Shown here piece after piece: positions 13,809 to 20,492 of a stretch of 20,492 nt of DNA (its first letter is position 1; each line of letters begins with the position of its first letter). The stretch lies in the IMG/VR virus record IMGVR_UViG_3300006928_005164, positions 1 to 20,492 of that record; one strand, given 5' to 3'. Source of the DNA: a virus. The translations under genes were made by a program, and so were the position numbers. The notes below the pieces were generated by a model. The model saw only the letters and a program-made list of their open reading frames with translations, was not told the origin of the DNA and did not search any database.

Positions 13809-14263
13809 CACATCAGCTCCACATCGATACTGGTGGTTTTACCCAGCAGGCGGCGCAGGGCTTTCTGGCTGTTGGCCATCAGCCGCTGGTACATGGCGTC
13901 GGATTCTTTCGCCAGATCCTCGGCACTGTCGCGCCGGCTCATTGTCTGGAAATCTGCCAATAGGTTGGCTTTTGCCCGGTAATACACGGCGGCCAGATAG
14001 TCGCGGTTGCGGCTGCCGCCATCCGTCTCGTCAACGGCCAGCAGTGATTGGTGGCCAGCCGACACCCACAGGGTTTTCCGGGCGACCAGCTGGCTGTTGA
14101 TTTCACCCCTGGCAAAATCTACCTGGTGCTCGATGGCGGCATCGGCGTAATGGCCGGGGATGCGGTGCAGCTGTTGGAACTCACCCAGCACGAGATCAGG
14201 GAAAAAGCCGTCGTTGGCTACTGAGTGCCCCAAAAATGTGGTGTCGCGTCCCGTAAAGCTCAT
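13808..14263 (-). CDS. L: head completion/stabilisation protein gpL
   Basis: A 151-aa protein starting at ATG 14263. P2 gpL attaches to the portal vertex after packaging and stabilises the DNA-filled head. The sequence has FFPDLVLGEFQQLHRIP, then a helix and the segment SRNRDYLAAVYYRAKANLLADFQTMSRRDSAEDLA. This parallels the gpL pattern (head-tail connector of about 150-170 aa, with 'fPdi.l..fr....' near the start and 'l...Y.rAV....A.LLe...t.dat..G' towards the end). It follows gpM by 92 nt, the same order as P2 (M-L). Confidence 0.85.
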   Translation of the reverse strand: MSFTGRDTTFLGHSVANDGFFPDLVLGEFQQLHRIPGHYADAAIEHQVDFARGEINSQLVARKTLWVSAGHQSLLAVDETDGGSRNRDYLAAVYYRAKANLLADFQTMSRRDSAEDLAKESDAMYQRLMANSQKALRRLLGKTTSIDVELM

Positions 14264-14355
14264 CTGCTACCTGTCTTAATAAAAAGCGGTGCCGTGGTGG
14301 TTAAACTGTGGGACTTTTCCGCAGCGCCCCACCAGGCCCGCTGGCTTGGGAGTCG

Positions 14356-15033
14356 TTAAGCCCCAGCACCGAGCTGGGCCTTGAGTTTTTCAATGCGGGT
14401 TTTACAGCCCGCCCGTTCGTTTTCTTCCTGGGCGCGCTCAAACAGCGCCAGCGCTGCCTTGGCGTCGCCACTGGCTTCTGCCAACTGCCCGGCCACCTTG
14501 AAAACCTTGCCGCGCACAATGTCGTTGGTGGTTGGCCAGGTATCGTTTTCCAGGTATTCGCAGACCCGGTCTATCCAGGGGCTGCCGCTTTGCGTCGCTT
14601 TCAACTGGCGCTCAGCCCAGTCGGCAATGGTTTCCGCAAAAAAGGTGGGCAGGTCGCGCTTGAAATGCTCGGGCGGCAACTGCTGCTGGGCCACGCAGGC
14701 CTCAGCCAGGCGCACGCCGGTTTCCATGTCTTCAATGTCCAGCGCCCAGATGGCGCACCGCACGAGGATGGGGTTGTAAAACTGCTGATCCGTGTCCAGC
14801 TGGGCGTCCACGATCGGCAAATACTTGGGCAGCAGTTCGTTGCGTTTCAGGTTGATTTTTTCTTCCACCGAGTCGATGGCGCTCAGGCGTGCCAGGTCTC
14901 TGTCCAGTGAGGCCATGGCCACCTGGTGATCATGGGTGGAGGGGGTTGGCGCCAGGGAGGGGGTAGACCCTGCCTGTTTTTTTGCTGCCGCTTTCGCCAG
15001 GGCGTTGCGCTTGTGTTTGATGGCCAGGCTCAT
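14356..15033 (-). CDS. M: terminase small subunit gpM
   Basis: A 225-aa protein starting at ATG 15033, with SD CGGAG about nine bases upstream. P2 gpM is the small terminase subunit with endonuclease function; it recognises cos and acts with gpP. The basic N-terminus (SLAIKHKRNALAKAAAKKQ), the LKRNELLPKYLPIVDAQL segment, the LDIEDMETGVRLAEACV region and the C-terminal helical repeat (VAGQLAEASGDAKAALALFERAQE) align in order with P2 gpM as I remember it. An intrinsic terminator lies between capsid and this gene, so its expression may be lower than that of gpN. Confidence 0.9.
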   Translation of the reverse strand: MSLAIKHKRNALAKAAAKKQAGSTPSLAPTPSTHDHQVAMASLDRDLARLSAIDSVEEKINLKRNELLPKYLPIVDAQLDTDQQFYNPILVRCAIWALDIEDMETGVRLAEACVAQQQLPPEHFKRDLPTFFAETIADWAERQLKATQSGSPWIDRVCEYLENDTWPTTNDIVRGKVFKVAGQLAEASGDAKAALALFERAQEENERAGCKTRIEKLKAQLGAGA

Positions 15034-15120
15034 AGTGTTGTCTCCGCAGCGACTGTTTCTCTGGTTTTAATCTGCACCCTGGAACAGGGCGCAGGTTGAA
15101 ACCCCGAGGGGTTGCGGCGG

Positions 15121-15144
15121 CAAAAAGTCCCGGCTTGCGCCGGG
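15121..15144 (-). terminator. intrinsic terminator between capsid and small terminase
   Basis: On the minus strand the perfect six-base-pair stem CCCGGC-GCAA-GCCGGG (15144-15129, GNRA-type tetraloop) is followed by ACTTTTTG (15128-15121). It starts 20 nt past the capsid stop. All pairs are G-C, and a five-T tract lies two bases after the stem. A second dyad (AACCCC/GGGGTT, 15100-15113) lies just downstream. Read-through must occur, because gpM to gpS lie beyond it. Confidence 0.8.
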
Positions 15145-15163
15145 CAAATTGCCGCTGCTAGGG

Positions 15164-16195
15164 TCAAACGAATGCCGAACCGTCCCAGATTTTGACGTTG
15201 GCGAACTCCACCGCCCCCGCTTTCTCCAGATCCTCGATCACATACGCCTCGTTGAGGGTGTTGTAGTGCTCCACACGGTCGCGCTTGGCGTTGTCTTCGA
15301 TCTTCTGGCGCACCTTACCGTTCTGGTAGTACAGGCTCAGGTTGTCCCAGCTGGTGATGAGTAGGCCACGGGCCGGCATGTAGGGCACCGTGAAGGAAGG
15401 CAGGCCGCCGTAAGTGCGGGTAACTGCGTTGGTTTCGATGCGCTCTTTTTCCGTGGGGGTTGCGCCCTGGGCTGTGTAGAGCTGAGTTTTGTCAAAGCTC
15501 AGGAGCTCGCGACCCATCATGGCCACCAGGTCGCCGCCGTCGCGGTGCTCTTCGCCCACCAGCTGCAGCACGTCATAAACCATGGCGTCCAGGTTGGGGT
15601 AGTCGCCTGCCCCGCCGAGCCGGATCTCGCCGACGGTGCCGCCTTCGGACATCAGCTGTGCGCTGGCGTTGTAGTTTCGAAGGTGCTCAAACCAGCCGAC
15701 ATTGACATCCTCGCCGTTGGGGTTTGTGCCGCTATTGGTGACTGCAGCCGCCTCGGTGCCGTGGAAGCCCACTTTGATGCGAGACAGCGCAATGGCCCGG
15801 CGGACGTATGTCAGGAAGCGATCGTTAAAGTCGGGGAACTTGGCCCAGGCGTCCAGCAGGGCATAGCCCAGGTGCACGTCGTATTCTGTTTTTACGCACT
15901 CGTAGCCGTTGGCATCGAGGTTCGCCACGTCCGAGGTTTGGCGATCGCCAGCGCTGGTGTCGGTGCGCTTGCCGAGCAGCCCGGACACGCTGCCCAGGAT
16001 TTTCTCACCCTTGAGCTCGTCCACACCGAGCACGTTGATGCGCTGCAGGAAGTCGCTGGACAAAACGATTTTGTCCATCAGGGTTTGCTCCACCGACGGG
16101 GTGGCTGCAAACGATTTGTCTACAGCGTTGACGCCGTAGGTGCGGGCCATGTCGGCGCACATCTTGTTGAATAAAAGGCGGGTGTTGTTGTCCAT
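15164..16195 (-). CDS. N: major capsid protein gpN
   Basis: A 343-aa P2-type capsid protein (HK97 fold). Segments in order align with P2 gpN: PSVEQTLMDKIVLSSDFLQR, then INVLGVDELKGEKILGSVSG, YECVKTEYDVHLGYALLDAW, GDYPNLDAMVYDVL, and the closing LSLYYQNGKVRQKIEDNAKR with DRVEHYNTLNEAYVIEDLE. P2 gpN is 357 aa and is trimmed near its N-terminus by the gpO protease; ATG 16195 starts with a similarly removable polar and hydrophobic stretch. It forms the T=7 (or T=4 with satellite P4) shell on the gpO scaffold. It follows gpO by 55 nt. Confidence 0.95.
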   Translation of the reverse strand: MDNNTRLLFNKMCADMARTYGVNAVDKSFAATPSVEQTLMDKIVLSSDFLQRINVLGVDELKGEKILGSVSGLLGKRTDTSAGDRQTSDVANLDANGYECVKTEYDVHLGYALLDAWAKFPDFNDRFLTYVRRAIALSRIKVGFHGTEAAAVTNSGTNPNGEDVNVGWFEHLRNYNASAQLMSEGGTVGEIRLGGAGDYPNLDAMVYDVLQLVGEEHRDGGDLVAMMGRELLSFDKTQLYTAQGATPTEKERIETNAVTRTYGGLPSFTVPYMPARGLLITSWDNLSLYYQNGKVRQKIEDNAKRDRVEHYNTLNEAYVIEDLEKAGAVEFANVKIWDGSAFV

Positions 16196-16250
16196 GATTG
16201 CAGTCCTGTCTCGTCAAGTGTTGTGGGCTGTTGGTATAACCGGTTAGCGG

Positions 16251-17114
16251 TCAGACGACCGCTGACTGGTCCCCATCACCGTCCCCTTCCGGGGTGCCGG
16301 TGCCGGTCCCGGCAGGGGTGTCCTCAAAGGTTTTGAATTTGTTTTCCAGGGCTTCGATCCGACCCTTGAGCGCGGTGTTTTCTTCCGCCAGGGCGGTGAA
16401 GGCCGCCGGGTCAGGTGTGTCACCGTCGCCTGATTCGCCAGCGCTTTCACCGGCGGCCGGGGCGGCTGTCAGTTCTTCGCGCAGTGCTGAAAATTTGGTA
16501 TCGATGTGCCCGGAAAGCTGCTCGGTGAGCGCCTGTAGCTGTTCTGGTGTCATGGTGTCGTCTTCCTGGTTGGGGTGGGGTTCGCGCCCGGATATGCCAA
16601 AAATGCGTTTGACCAGGCTGGGGGATTCTTCAATGTTGTCGGACAGGTCGATCTGTCGGCCAGAGAAAACCACGGCATTTTCGTCGCCGTGTTCGGATGA
16701 AAACTTCAGTTCTGTGACGCCGGCGCTGGCTGGGTCGTCGGTCAGCCCAAGCCCCCGCAGGAAATACTTGCCGGTCTTGCGGTAGTTCTCGCCCACTTCG
16801 ATGCTGGGGAAGGTGAAGTCGCCGGCTGCATTGGCGTTCACCAGCCAGTCCGACGGGGAGAGGATGGCAAACAGGGTGATTTCCCCGGCCAGTTCTGGCT
16901 CAGTGGCGGGCTCGATCTTGAGCGCGAGGACGGTGCCTGCGCTGAAATAACGGCGATGCTCTGGCCACAATTTAGCGGTGAAAACCCGGGTGTTATAGGT
17001 TTCGACCATATCCTGCAGCCACTCTTTTTTGATAAAGCGGCCGTCTTCGTCGCCATGCACAACCGGGCCGCTGGTGGCTATGGCAACCCATCCGGTTTTC
17101 AGGTTTCTAGCCAT
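16251..17114 (-). CDS. O: capsid scaffolding protein with N-terminal protease, gpO
   Basis: I place the start at ATG 17114, which has AAGGGAA about eight bases upstream and gives a 287-aa product (P2 gpO is 284); a farther ATG at 17195 adds 27 non-conserved residues. The N-terminal half is the serine protease. By alignment to P2's D19, H48 and S107, this gene has D24 (in EDGR), H53 (in LWPEH) and S104 (in FPSIEVGE), so all three catalytic positions are kept. The C-terminal part, after LTDDPAS and a Gly/Glu/Asp-rich linker, has a predicted coiled coil (TALAEENTALKGRIEALENK) that guides gpN assembly. It is the first gene of the leftward operon. Confidence 0.92.
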   Translation of the reverse strand: MARNLKTGWVAIATSGPVVHGDEDGRFIKKEWLQDMVETYNTRVFTAKLWPEHRRYFSAGTVLALKIEPATEPELAGEITLFAILSPSDWLVNANAAGDFTFPSIEVGENYRKTGKYFLRGLGLTDDPASAGVTELKFSSEHGDENAVVFSGRQIDLSDNIEESPSLVKRIFGISGREPHPNQEDDTMTPEQLQALTEQLSGHIDTKFSALREELTAAPAAGESAGESGDGDTPDPAAFTALAEENTALKGRIEALENKFKTFEDTPAGTGTGTPEGDGDGDQSAVV

Positions 17115-17304
17115 TAACGGTTCCCTTTTTTCATGTGTCCGGCTCCCGGTCTCGCTCAATAAATTGCGTTGATGCGGCCACACTACGAAGCGCAAGCGGC
17201 TCCGGCAATCAGTTAAAAACCGTTTTTTTTCTAGTTTTTTTATTCAGGAAAAAACAAAAAATAATCACCGGTTTTTTTATTTTTCTGGCCCTTAAACTGC
17301 GGCC
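17115..17304. promoter_or_regulatory. divergent O/P promoter region, AT-rich with inverted repeat
   Basis: This 190-nt gap separates the divergently transcribed O and P genes and must carry promoters in both directions. Its part from 17214 to 17286 is far more AT-rich than the rest of the window. It includes a near-perfect A/T inverted repeat (GAAAAAACAAAAAAT at 17248-17262 against TTTTTTTATTTTTC at 17272-17285). A TTTT-N12-ACAA element at 17238-17257 matches seven of eight bases of the P2 Ogr box (TTGT-N12-ACAA). No strong -35/-10 pair is evident, as expected if an Ogr-type activator is needed. Confidence 0.6.
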
Positions 17305-19086
17305 ATGACTGAATCCACCACCAGCCGGGCGGCGTATCCGCAGGAAGTTAAAGACGCTGCAAAAATGATGTTTTTGCGGCAGGTGCCCGTGCGGGACATT
17401 AAAGAGCGCCTCAATCTGAACAGCACCCGGGTGGTTTACCAGTGGGCAGAAAAAAACCATTGGGACGAAATGCTGCAGCATGAAACGGTAGAGCAGGCCA
17501 CTGCGCGCCGCATGATCTACCTGGTGGAAAAACAGCAGAAGTCCGACGACGACTACAAAGAGATCGATCGGCTGGGCGCGCTGCTGGACAGGCTCGCCGG
17601 TATTGATTTGCGCAAGGCGAAGGCGGCCAAGGAAAAAGCGCATGCGTCGATGGTGGAGCAGGGCGCTGCCGGCCCAGGAGCAGGGAAGAAAAAGCGCCGG
17701 GTAAAGAACGACATTTCCGACATCACGCCGGAACGGCTGGAAGAAATCCGCAATGCCCTGTTTTTTCAATACCAGCACACCTGGCACGAACACAAAGACG
17801 AGCGCACCCGGTTTATTTTAAAAAGCCGCCAGATTGGTGCCACGTATTATTTTGCCTGGGAGGCGTTCGAGGACGCCGTTATTACCGGCGACAATCAGAT
17901 TTTTCTGTCTGCCAGTAAGAACCAGGCGGAGATTTTTAAAGCGTATATCCTCCGGTTCGCGTTGGGGTATTTCGAGATAGAGCTGAAAGGCACGGACGTG
18001 ATGCCGCTCAGCAAAGACGGCAAGCCGTGGGCGGAATTGCGCTTTGTCTCAACCAACGGCCGGACTGCCCAGGGCTACCACGGGCACCTCTATGTGGATG
18101 AAGTGTTCTGGATCCCCGACTTTGATCGGCTGAACACCCTGGCGTCAGGCATGGCCAGCCATAAAAAATGGCGCAAAACCTATTTCTCGGTGCCCAGCGT
18201 GAAAAGCCACGGCGCCTACAAGATGTGGAGTGGCGAGAAATACAACAAGCGCAGGAAAAATACGGTTGATTTCGACCTGACTCACCAGACGCTCAAGGAT
18301 GGCCAGCTCGGCCCCGACAAAATATGGCGAAACATTGTCACGGTAAAAAATGCCGAGGCCCAGGGCTGCGATCTGTTCGACATCGATGAGTTGATCGACG
18401 AATACAGTGAGGCGGAATTTAACAATCTGTTTATGTGCGCCTTCATGGAAGCCGGTGCCAGCGTGTTCAGCCTGCACGACCTGCTCGGCTGCGCGGTAGA
18501 TAGCAGCGTAGTGTGGGTCGATTTCAAGGCCAGACAAAAGCGGCCCTATGGCAACTATCCCGTGTGGGTCGGTTACGACCCGGCCCGGGTGGGCGACCGG
18601 TCAACCGTTTCGGTGCTGGCCCCGCCGCTGGCAGAGGGTGGAAAGTTTCGCGTGCTGGAAAAGCTCGACCTGAAAGGGACATTCAAATATCAGGCCAGCA
18701 AAATTAAAGAGCTGACCGACCGCTACAACGTCCAGTTTATTGGCGTTGACTGTACCGGTCCGGGCCTCGGGGTGCTGGATGAGGTCAGGGCGTTTTATCC
18801 CAGGGTGACGCCGATCCACTACGGGCTGGACAGCAAAACCCGCCTGGTGTTGAAAGCGGTGGACATCATCGAGGCCGGCCGGATCGAGTGGGATGCCGAG
18901 CACACCGATATTGCCCAGGCGTTTCTCCAGGTGCGCCAAACCACCACGGGCAATGACTCCATCACCTATGTGGCAGACCGTAAAAGCGCCACAGGCCATG
19001 CCGATGTGGCGTGGTCGATCATGCACGCAATCAGCAACGAACCACTGACCGGTAGGCGTCGCACCGCCTCGGTCTCATTCGGATAG
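17305..19086 (+). CDS. P: terminase large subunit (ATPase/nuclease) gpP
   Basis: A 593-aa large terminase (P2 gpP is 590), which cuts cos DNA and powers packaging. The N-terminus has an HTH-like element (VRDIKERLNLNSTRVVYQW) typical of this family. The ATPase domain shows a degenerate Walker A, LKSRQIGATYYFA (about 171-183), and a Walker B, HLYVDEVFW (about 261-269). The RNase-H-like nuclease domain carries an acidic residue in VGYDPARVGD (about 424), another in FIGVDCTGPG (about 482) and one in GHADVAWSI (about 567). No clear SD precedes ATG 17305. It is followed by gpQ after nine bases. Confidence 0.95.
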   Translation: MTESTTSRAAYPQEVKDAAKMMFLRQVPVRDIKERLNLNSTRVVYQWAEKNHWDEMLQHETVEQATARRMIYLVEKQQKSDDDYKEIDRLGALLDRLAGIDLRKAKAAKEKAHASMVEQGAAGPGAGKKKRRVKNDISDITPERLEEIRNALFFQYQHTWHEHKDERTRFILKSRQIGATYYFAWEAFEDAVITGDNQIFLSASKNQAEIFKAYILRFALGYFEIELKGTDVMPLSKDGKPWAELRFVSTNGRTAQGYHGHLYVDEVFWIPDFDRLNTLASGMASHKKWRKTYFSVPSVKSHGAYKMWSGEKYNKRRKNTVDFDLTHQTLKDGQLGPDKIWRNIVTVKNAEAQGCDLFDIDELIDEYSEAEFNNLFMCAFMEAGASVFSLHDLLGCAVDSSVVWVDFKARQKRPYGNYPVWVGYDPARVGDRSTVSVLAPPLAEGGKFRVLEKLDLKGTFKYQASKIKELTDRYNVQFIGVDCTGPGLGVLDEVRAFYPRVTPIHYGLDSKTRLVLKAVDIIEAGRIEWDAEHTDIAQAFLQVRQTTTGNDSITYVADRKSATGHADVAWSIMHAISNEPLTGRRRTASVSFG

Positions 19087-19095
19087 GGAACAGAC

Positions 19096-20151
19096 ATGCG
19101 AAAAGGCCAACTAAAAAACCAACCCGCCCGATTTCCCGCTGGCGACAAAAACCACCATCAAAAGGAAAAACCCGGCCGGGGGACCGCGTTCAGCTTTGGC
19201 GACCCGGAGCGCGTTCTGGCATCAAATCTGGTGGATTACCTGGGCATTTTTATCAACCCCCACGGCGATTATTACGAGCCGCCAGTGAGTCAGAGCGGCC
19301 TGGCCAAGCTGCTGAGGGCGAACGGTTATCACGGCACCATCCCGTATTTTCGCCGTAACATGCTGCGGCGCTGGTATATCGACAACGACGCGCTGCCCGC
19401 CGAAGACCTCAAAAAAGCGGGTTTTGATCATGATGTGTTTGGCAACTGTTATTTTCAGATCGTCGAAAATCGTTTTCGAAAAAAGTGGTGGCTGCGGCAC
19501 CTGCCGGCATTGAACATGCGTCGCATGAAAACAGCAGACCAGTTTTGCATGCTGCGATCCGGCCGCGACCCGCTGCCGTTTAAACCCGGCGAAGTGGTCC
19601 AGCTGAAAGAGTATGACCCCGTGCAGCAGATTTACGGAGTGCCGCAGTATTTGGGCGGGATCCAGTCGGTGTTGTTGTCTGAGGACGCCACGCTGTTTCG
19701 CCGGCGCTATTATCAAAACGGTGCCCACATGGGGTATGTGTTTTATACCGCCGACGCCAACCTGGACCCGGACGACGAGACCGCACTCAAGGAGCAGATC
19801 AGAAACAGCAAAGGGGTGGGCAACTTCCGCAGCATGTTTCTCAACGTGCCAGGCGGCAAGCCGGACAGCGTGAAAATCATCCCGGTGGGGGATATCGCCA
19901 CAAAAGACGAGTTCGAGCGCGTTAAAAACCTCACCCGCAACGACGTGCTGGCCATGTGGCGCATCAACGGGGCGCTGGCCGGGGTGCTGCCGGAAAACAA
20001 TGCCGGGTTCGGTGATCTCGATAAGATCAGCCGCAACAACTACGAAAACGAAGTGGTGCCGGTGCAACAGGTGTTCCTGCAGCTGAATAACATTTTGCAC
20101 CCGTCGCGCAAGATAGGATTCGCCACGCCCAGCTTTGCATCAGAGGCTTAA
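19096..20151 (+). CDS. Q: portal protein gpQ
   Basis: A 351-aa portal (P2 gpQ is 344). After a polar and basic lead come segments usual for the gpQ/PBSX portal family: YYEPPVSQSGLAKLLRANGY, then FGNCYFQIVENRF, FKPGEVVQLKEYDPVQQIYG, and VPQYLGGIQSVLLSEDATLF. The RYYQNGAHMGYVF core and the terminal MWRINGALAGVLPENNAGFG follow. The protein forms the dodecameric channel at one capsid vertex. It sits nine bases after gpP on the same strand, so the two are co-transcribed, as in P2. Confidence 0.93.
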   Translation: MRKGQLKNQPARFPAGDKNHHQKEKPGRGTAFSFGDPERVLASNLVDYLGIFINPHGDYYEPPVSQSGLAKLLRANGYHGTIPYFRRNMLRRWYIDNDALPAEDLKKAGFDHDVFGNCYFQIVENRFRKKWWLRHLPALNMRRMKTADQFCMLRSGRDPLPFKPGEVVQLKEYDPVQQIYGVPQYLGGIQSVLLSEDATLFRRRYYQNGAHMGYVFYTADANLDPDDETALKEQIRNSKGVGNFRSMFLNVPGGKPDSVKIIPVGDIATKDEFERVKNLTRNDVLAMWRINGALAGVLPENNAGFGDLDKISRNNYENEVVPVQQVFLQLNNILHPSRKIGFATPSFASEA

Positions 20152-20196
20152 CCGACTGAATTGAAAAGGGAAAAACGATAGACCTGGACGATATTG

Positions 20197-20205
20197 TGTT
20201 AAAAT
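20197..20205 (+). promoter_or_regulatory. candidate extended -10 promoter for the Ogr-like gene
   Basis: The bases TG-T-TAAAAT match an extended -10 element (TGn-TAnnnT). No good -35 is seen 17 bases upstream. Transcription starting a few bases downstream would give a leader of about 30 nt with SD GGAGGGG before GTG 20244. P2 ogr likewise has its own promoter in addition to late-operon read-through. Judged by eye only. Confidence 0.45.
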
Positions 20206-20243
20206 TTATCCCGACACACCAGACCGCCTGGGGAGGGGACGAC

Positions 20244-20492
20244 GTGCAAGTCATCTGCACCGAATGCCACGGGAAAGCCGTGATCCAGTCTCGCGCAGTG
20301 AAAGATCCAAAAGTGTCGGATCTTTACTGCAGCTGCAAAAATCCCAGGTGCGGTCACACCTTTGTTATGACCCTCTCGTACAGCCACACCCTATCCCCTT
20401 CCTCAAAACAAGCCAGCAGCATGGTCCTTGACCTACTGCGAGGCATGCCAAAAGCAGAACAACTGCAACTGCTGCAGCAGGCCACTCACTAG
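20244..20492 (+). CDS. ogr: Ogr/Delta-type late-gene activator, zinc finger
   Basis: An 82-aa protein of the Ogr/Delta family. I choose GTG 20244 because GGAGGGG lies seven bases upstream and the protein then starts five residues before the first zinc ligand, as in P2 Ogr; the upstream GTG at 20196 has no ribosome site. Zinc ligands are C5 and C8 (ICTEC) and C31 and C36 (SCKNPRC), with the usual HTF motif after the last Cys. Ogr-type proteins bind upstream of late promoters and contact the RNA polymerase alpha subunit, so this gene likely drives the O-to-fibre and P-Q operons. It ends exactly at the window edge. Confidence 0.88.
   Translation: MQVICTECHGKAVIQSRAVKDPKVSDLYCSCKNPRCGHTFVMTLSYSHTLSPSSKQASSMVLDLLRGMPKAEQLQLLQQATH

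Noticed and set aside
14264-14355. Hairpin with GTGGG/CCCAC arms between gpM and gpL as a terminator
   Set aside because: The arms are short, the loop is long, one base is bulged, and no T tract follows directly on the minus strand.
19405-19420. A second A-run followed by G (CTCAAAAAAGCG) inside gpQ as a possible frameshift site
   Set aside because: The phase is wrong (codons CTC AAA AAA GCG), so the heptamer does not sit as X XXY YYZ, and gpQ continues normally.
20152-20243. A cos site just after gpQ, as at the P2 genome end
   Set aside because: No P2-like cos core or clear cohesive-end dyad was recognised, and the Ogr-like gene follows directly.
1-20492. CRISPR array, tRNA, insertion sequence, diversity-generating retroelement or attachment site
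   Set aside because: No spaced repeats, cloverleaf-like sequence, transposase, reverse transcriptase or template/variable repeat pair was seen on either strand.

Overview
The window is the late morphogenesis half of a P2-like (Peduovirus-type) temperate myophage, most likely an integrated prophage. It is compact, GC-rich (about 60% by eye) and coding almost throughout. Nothing from the host chromosome is visible, so the host can only be guessed. The family mix (a DUF2586-type sheath, a DUF2597-type tube, a DUF2590-type protein, a DksA/TraR-like protein and an Ogr/Delta protein directly after the portal gene) resembles P2-like phages of marine Gammaproteobacteria (Vibrio K139 or Marinobacter type). 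No lysogeny or replication genes, integrase, attachment sites, tRNA or CRISPR are present.

Layout. The right arm (17305-20492, + strand) carries large terminase gpP, portal gpQ and an Ogr-like late activator. An AT-rich divergent region (17115-17304) separates this arm from a long leftward run of genes on the - strand. Reading leftward, these are scaffold-protease gpO, major capsid gpN, an intrinsic terminator, small terminase gpM, head completion gpL, tail completion gpR-like and gpS, sheath FI and tube FII. The lysis group follows: DksA-like protein, putative L,D-transpeptidase-like endolysin, 3TM holin and HP1-type holin. Next come the tail assembly chaperone with its -1 frameshift extension, tape measure gpT, a DUF2590-like protein, baseplate gpJ, gpI, a DUF3751 tail fibre with a glycine-rich tip, and a DUF4376 protein. 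The left end (1-3200) is a run of poorly characterised small genes and a 409-aa probable tail or receptor-binding protein. The leftmost CDS runs off the window.

Most leftward genes overlap their neighbour by 1-11 nt (ATGA, TAATG or GTGA junctions), which points to polycistronic, translationally coupled expression. The Ogr-like protein probably switches on the divergent late promoters. gpP, gpM and gpQ package DNA into a gpN shell built on gpO. The sheath, tube, tape and chaperone build a contractile tail. The lysis group releases virions.

The observations most worth following are: (1) an A AAA AAG slippery heptamer joining the tail chaperone to a 65-codon -1 extension; (2) a lysis protein with an H-x14-S-A-G-C L,D-transpeptidase-like signature directly after an EF-hand-like calcium loop, in the position of a canonical lysozyme; (3) a clear terminator between capsid and small terminase; (4) no recognisable gpV, gpD, gpU or gpX despite a dense tail module; and (5) a lower-GC, mosaic-looking tail-tip region.
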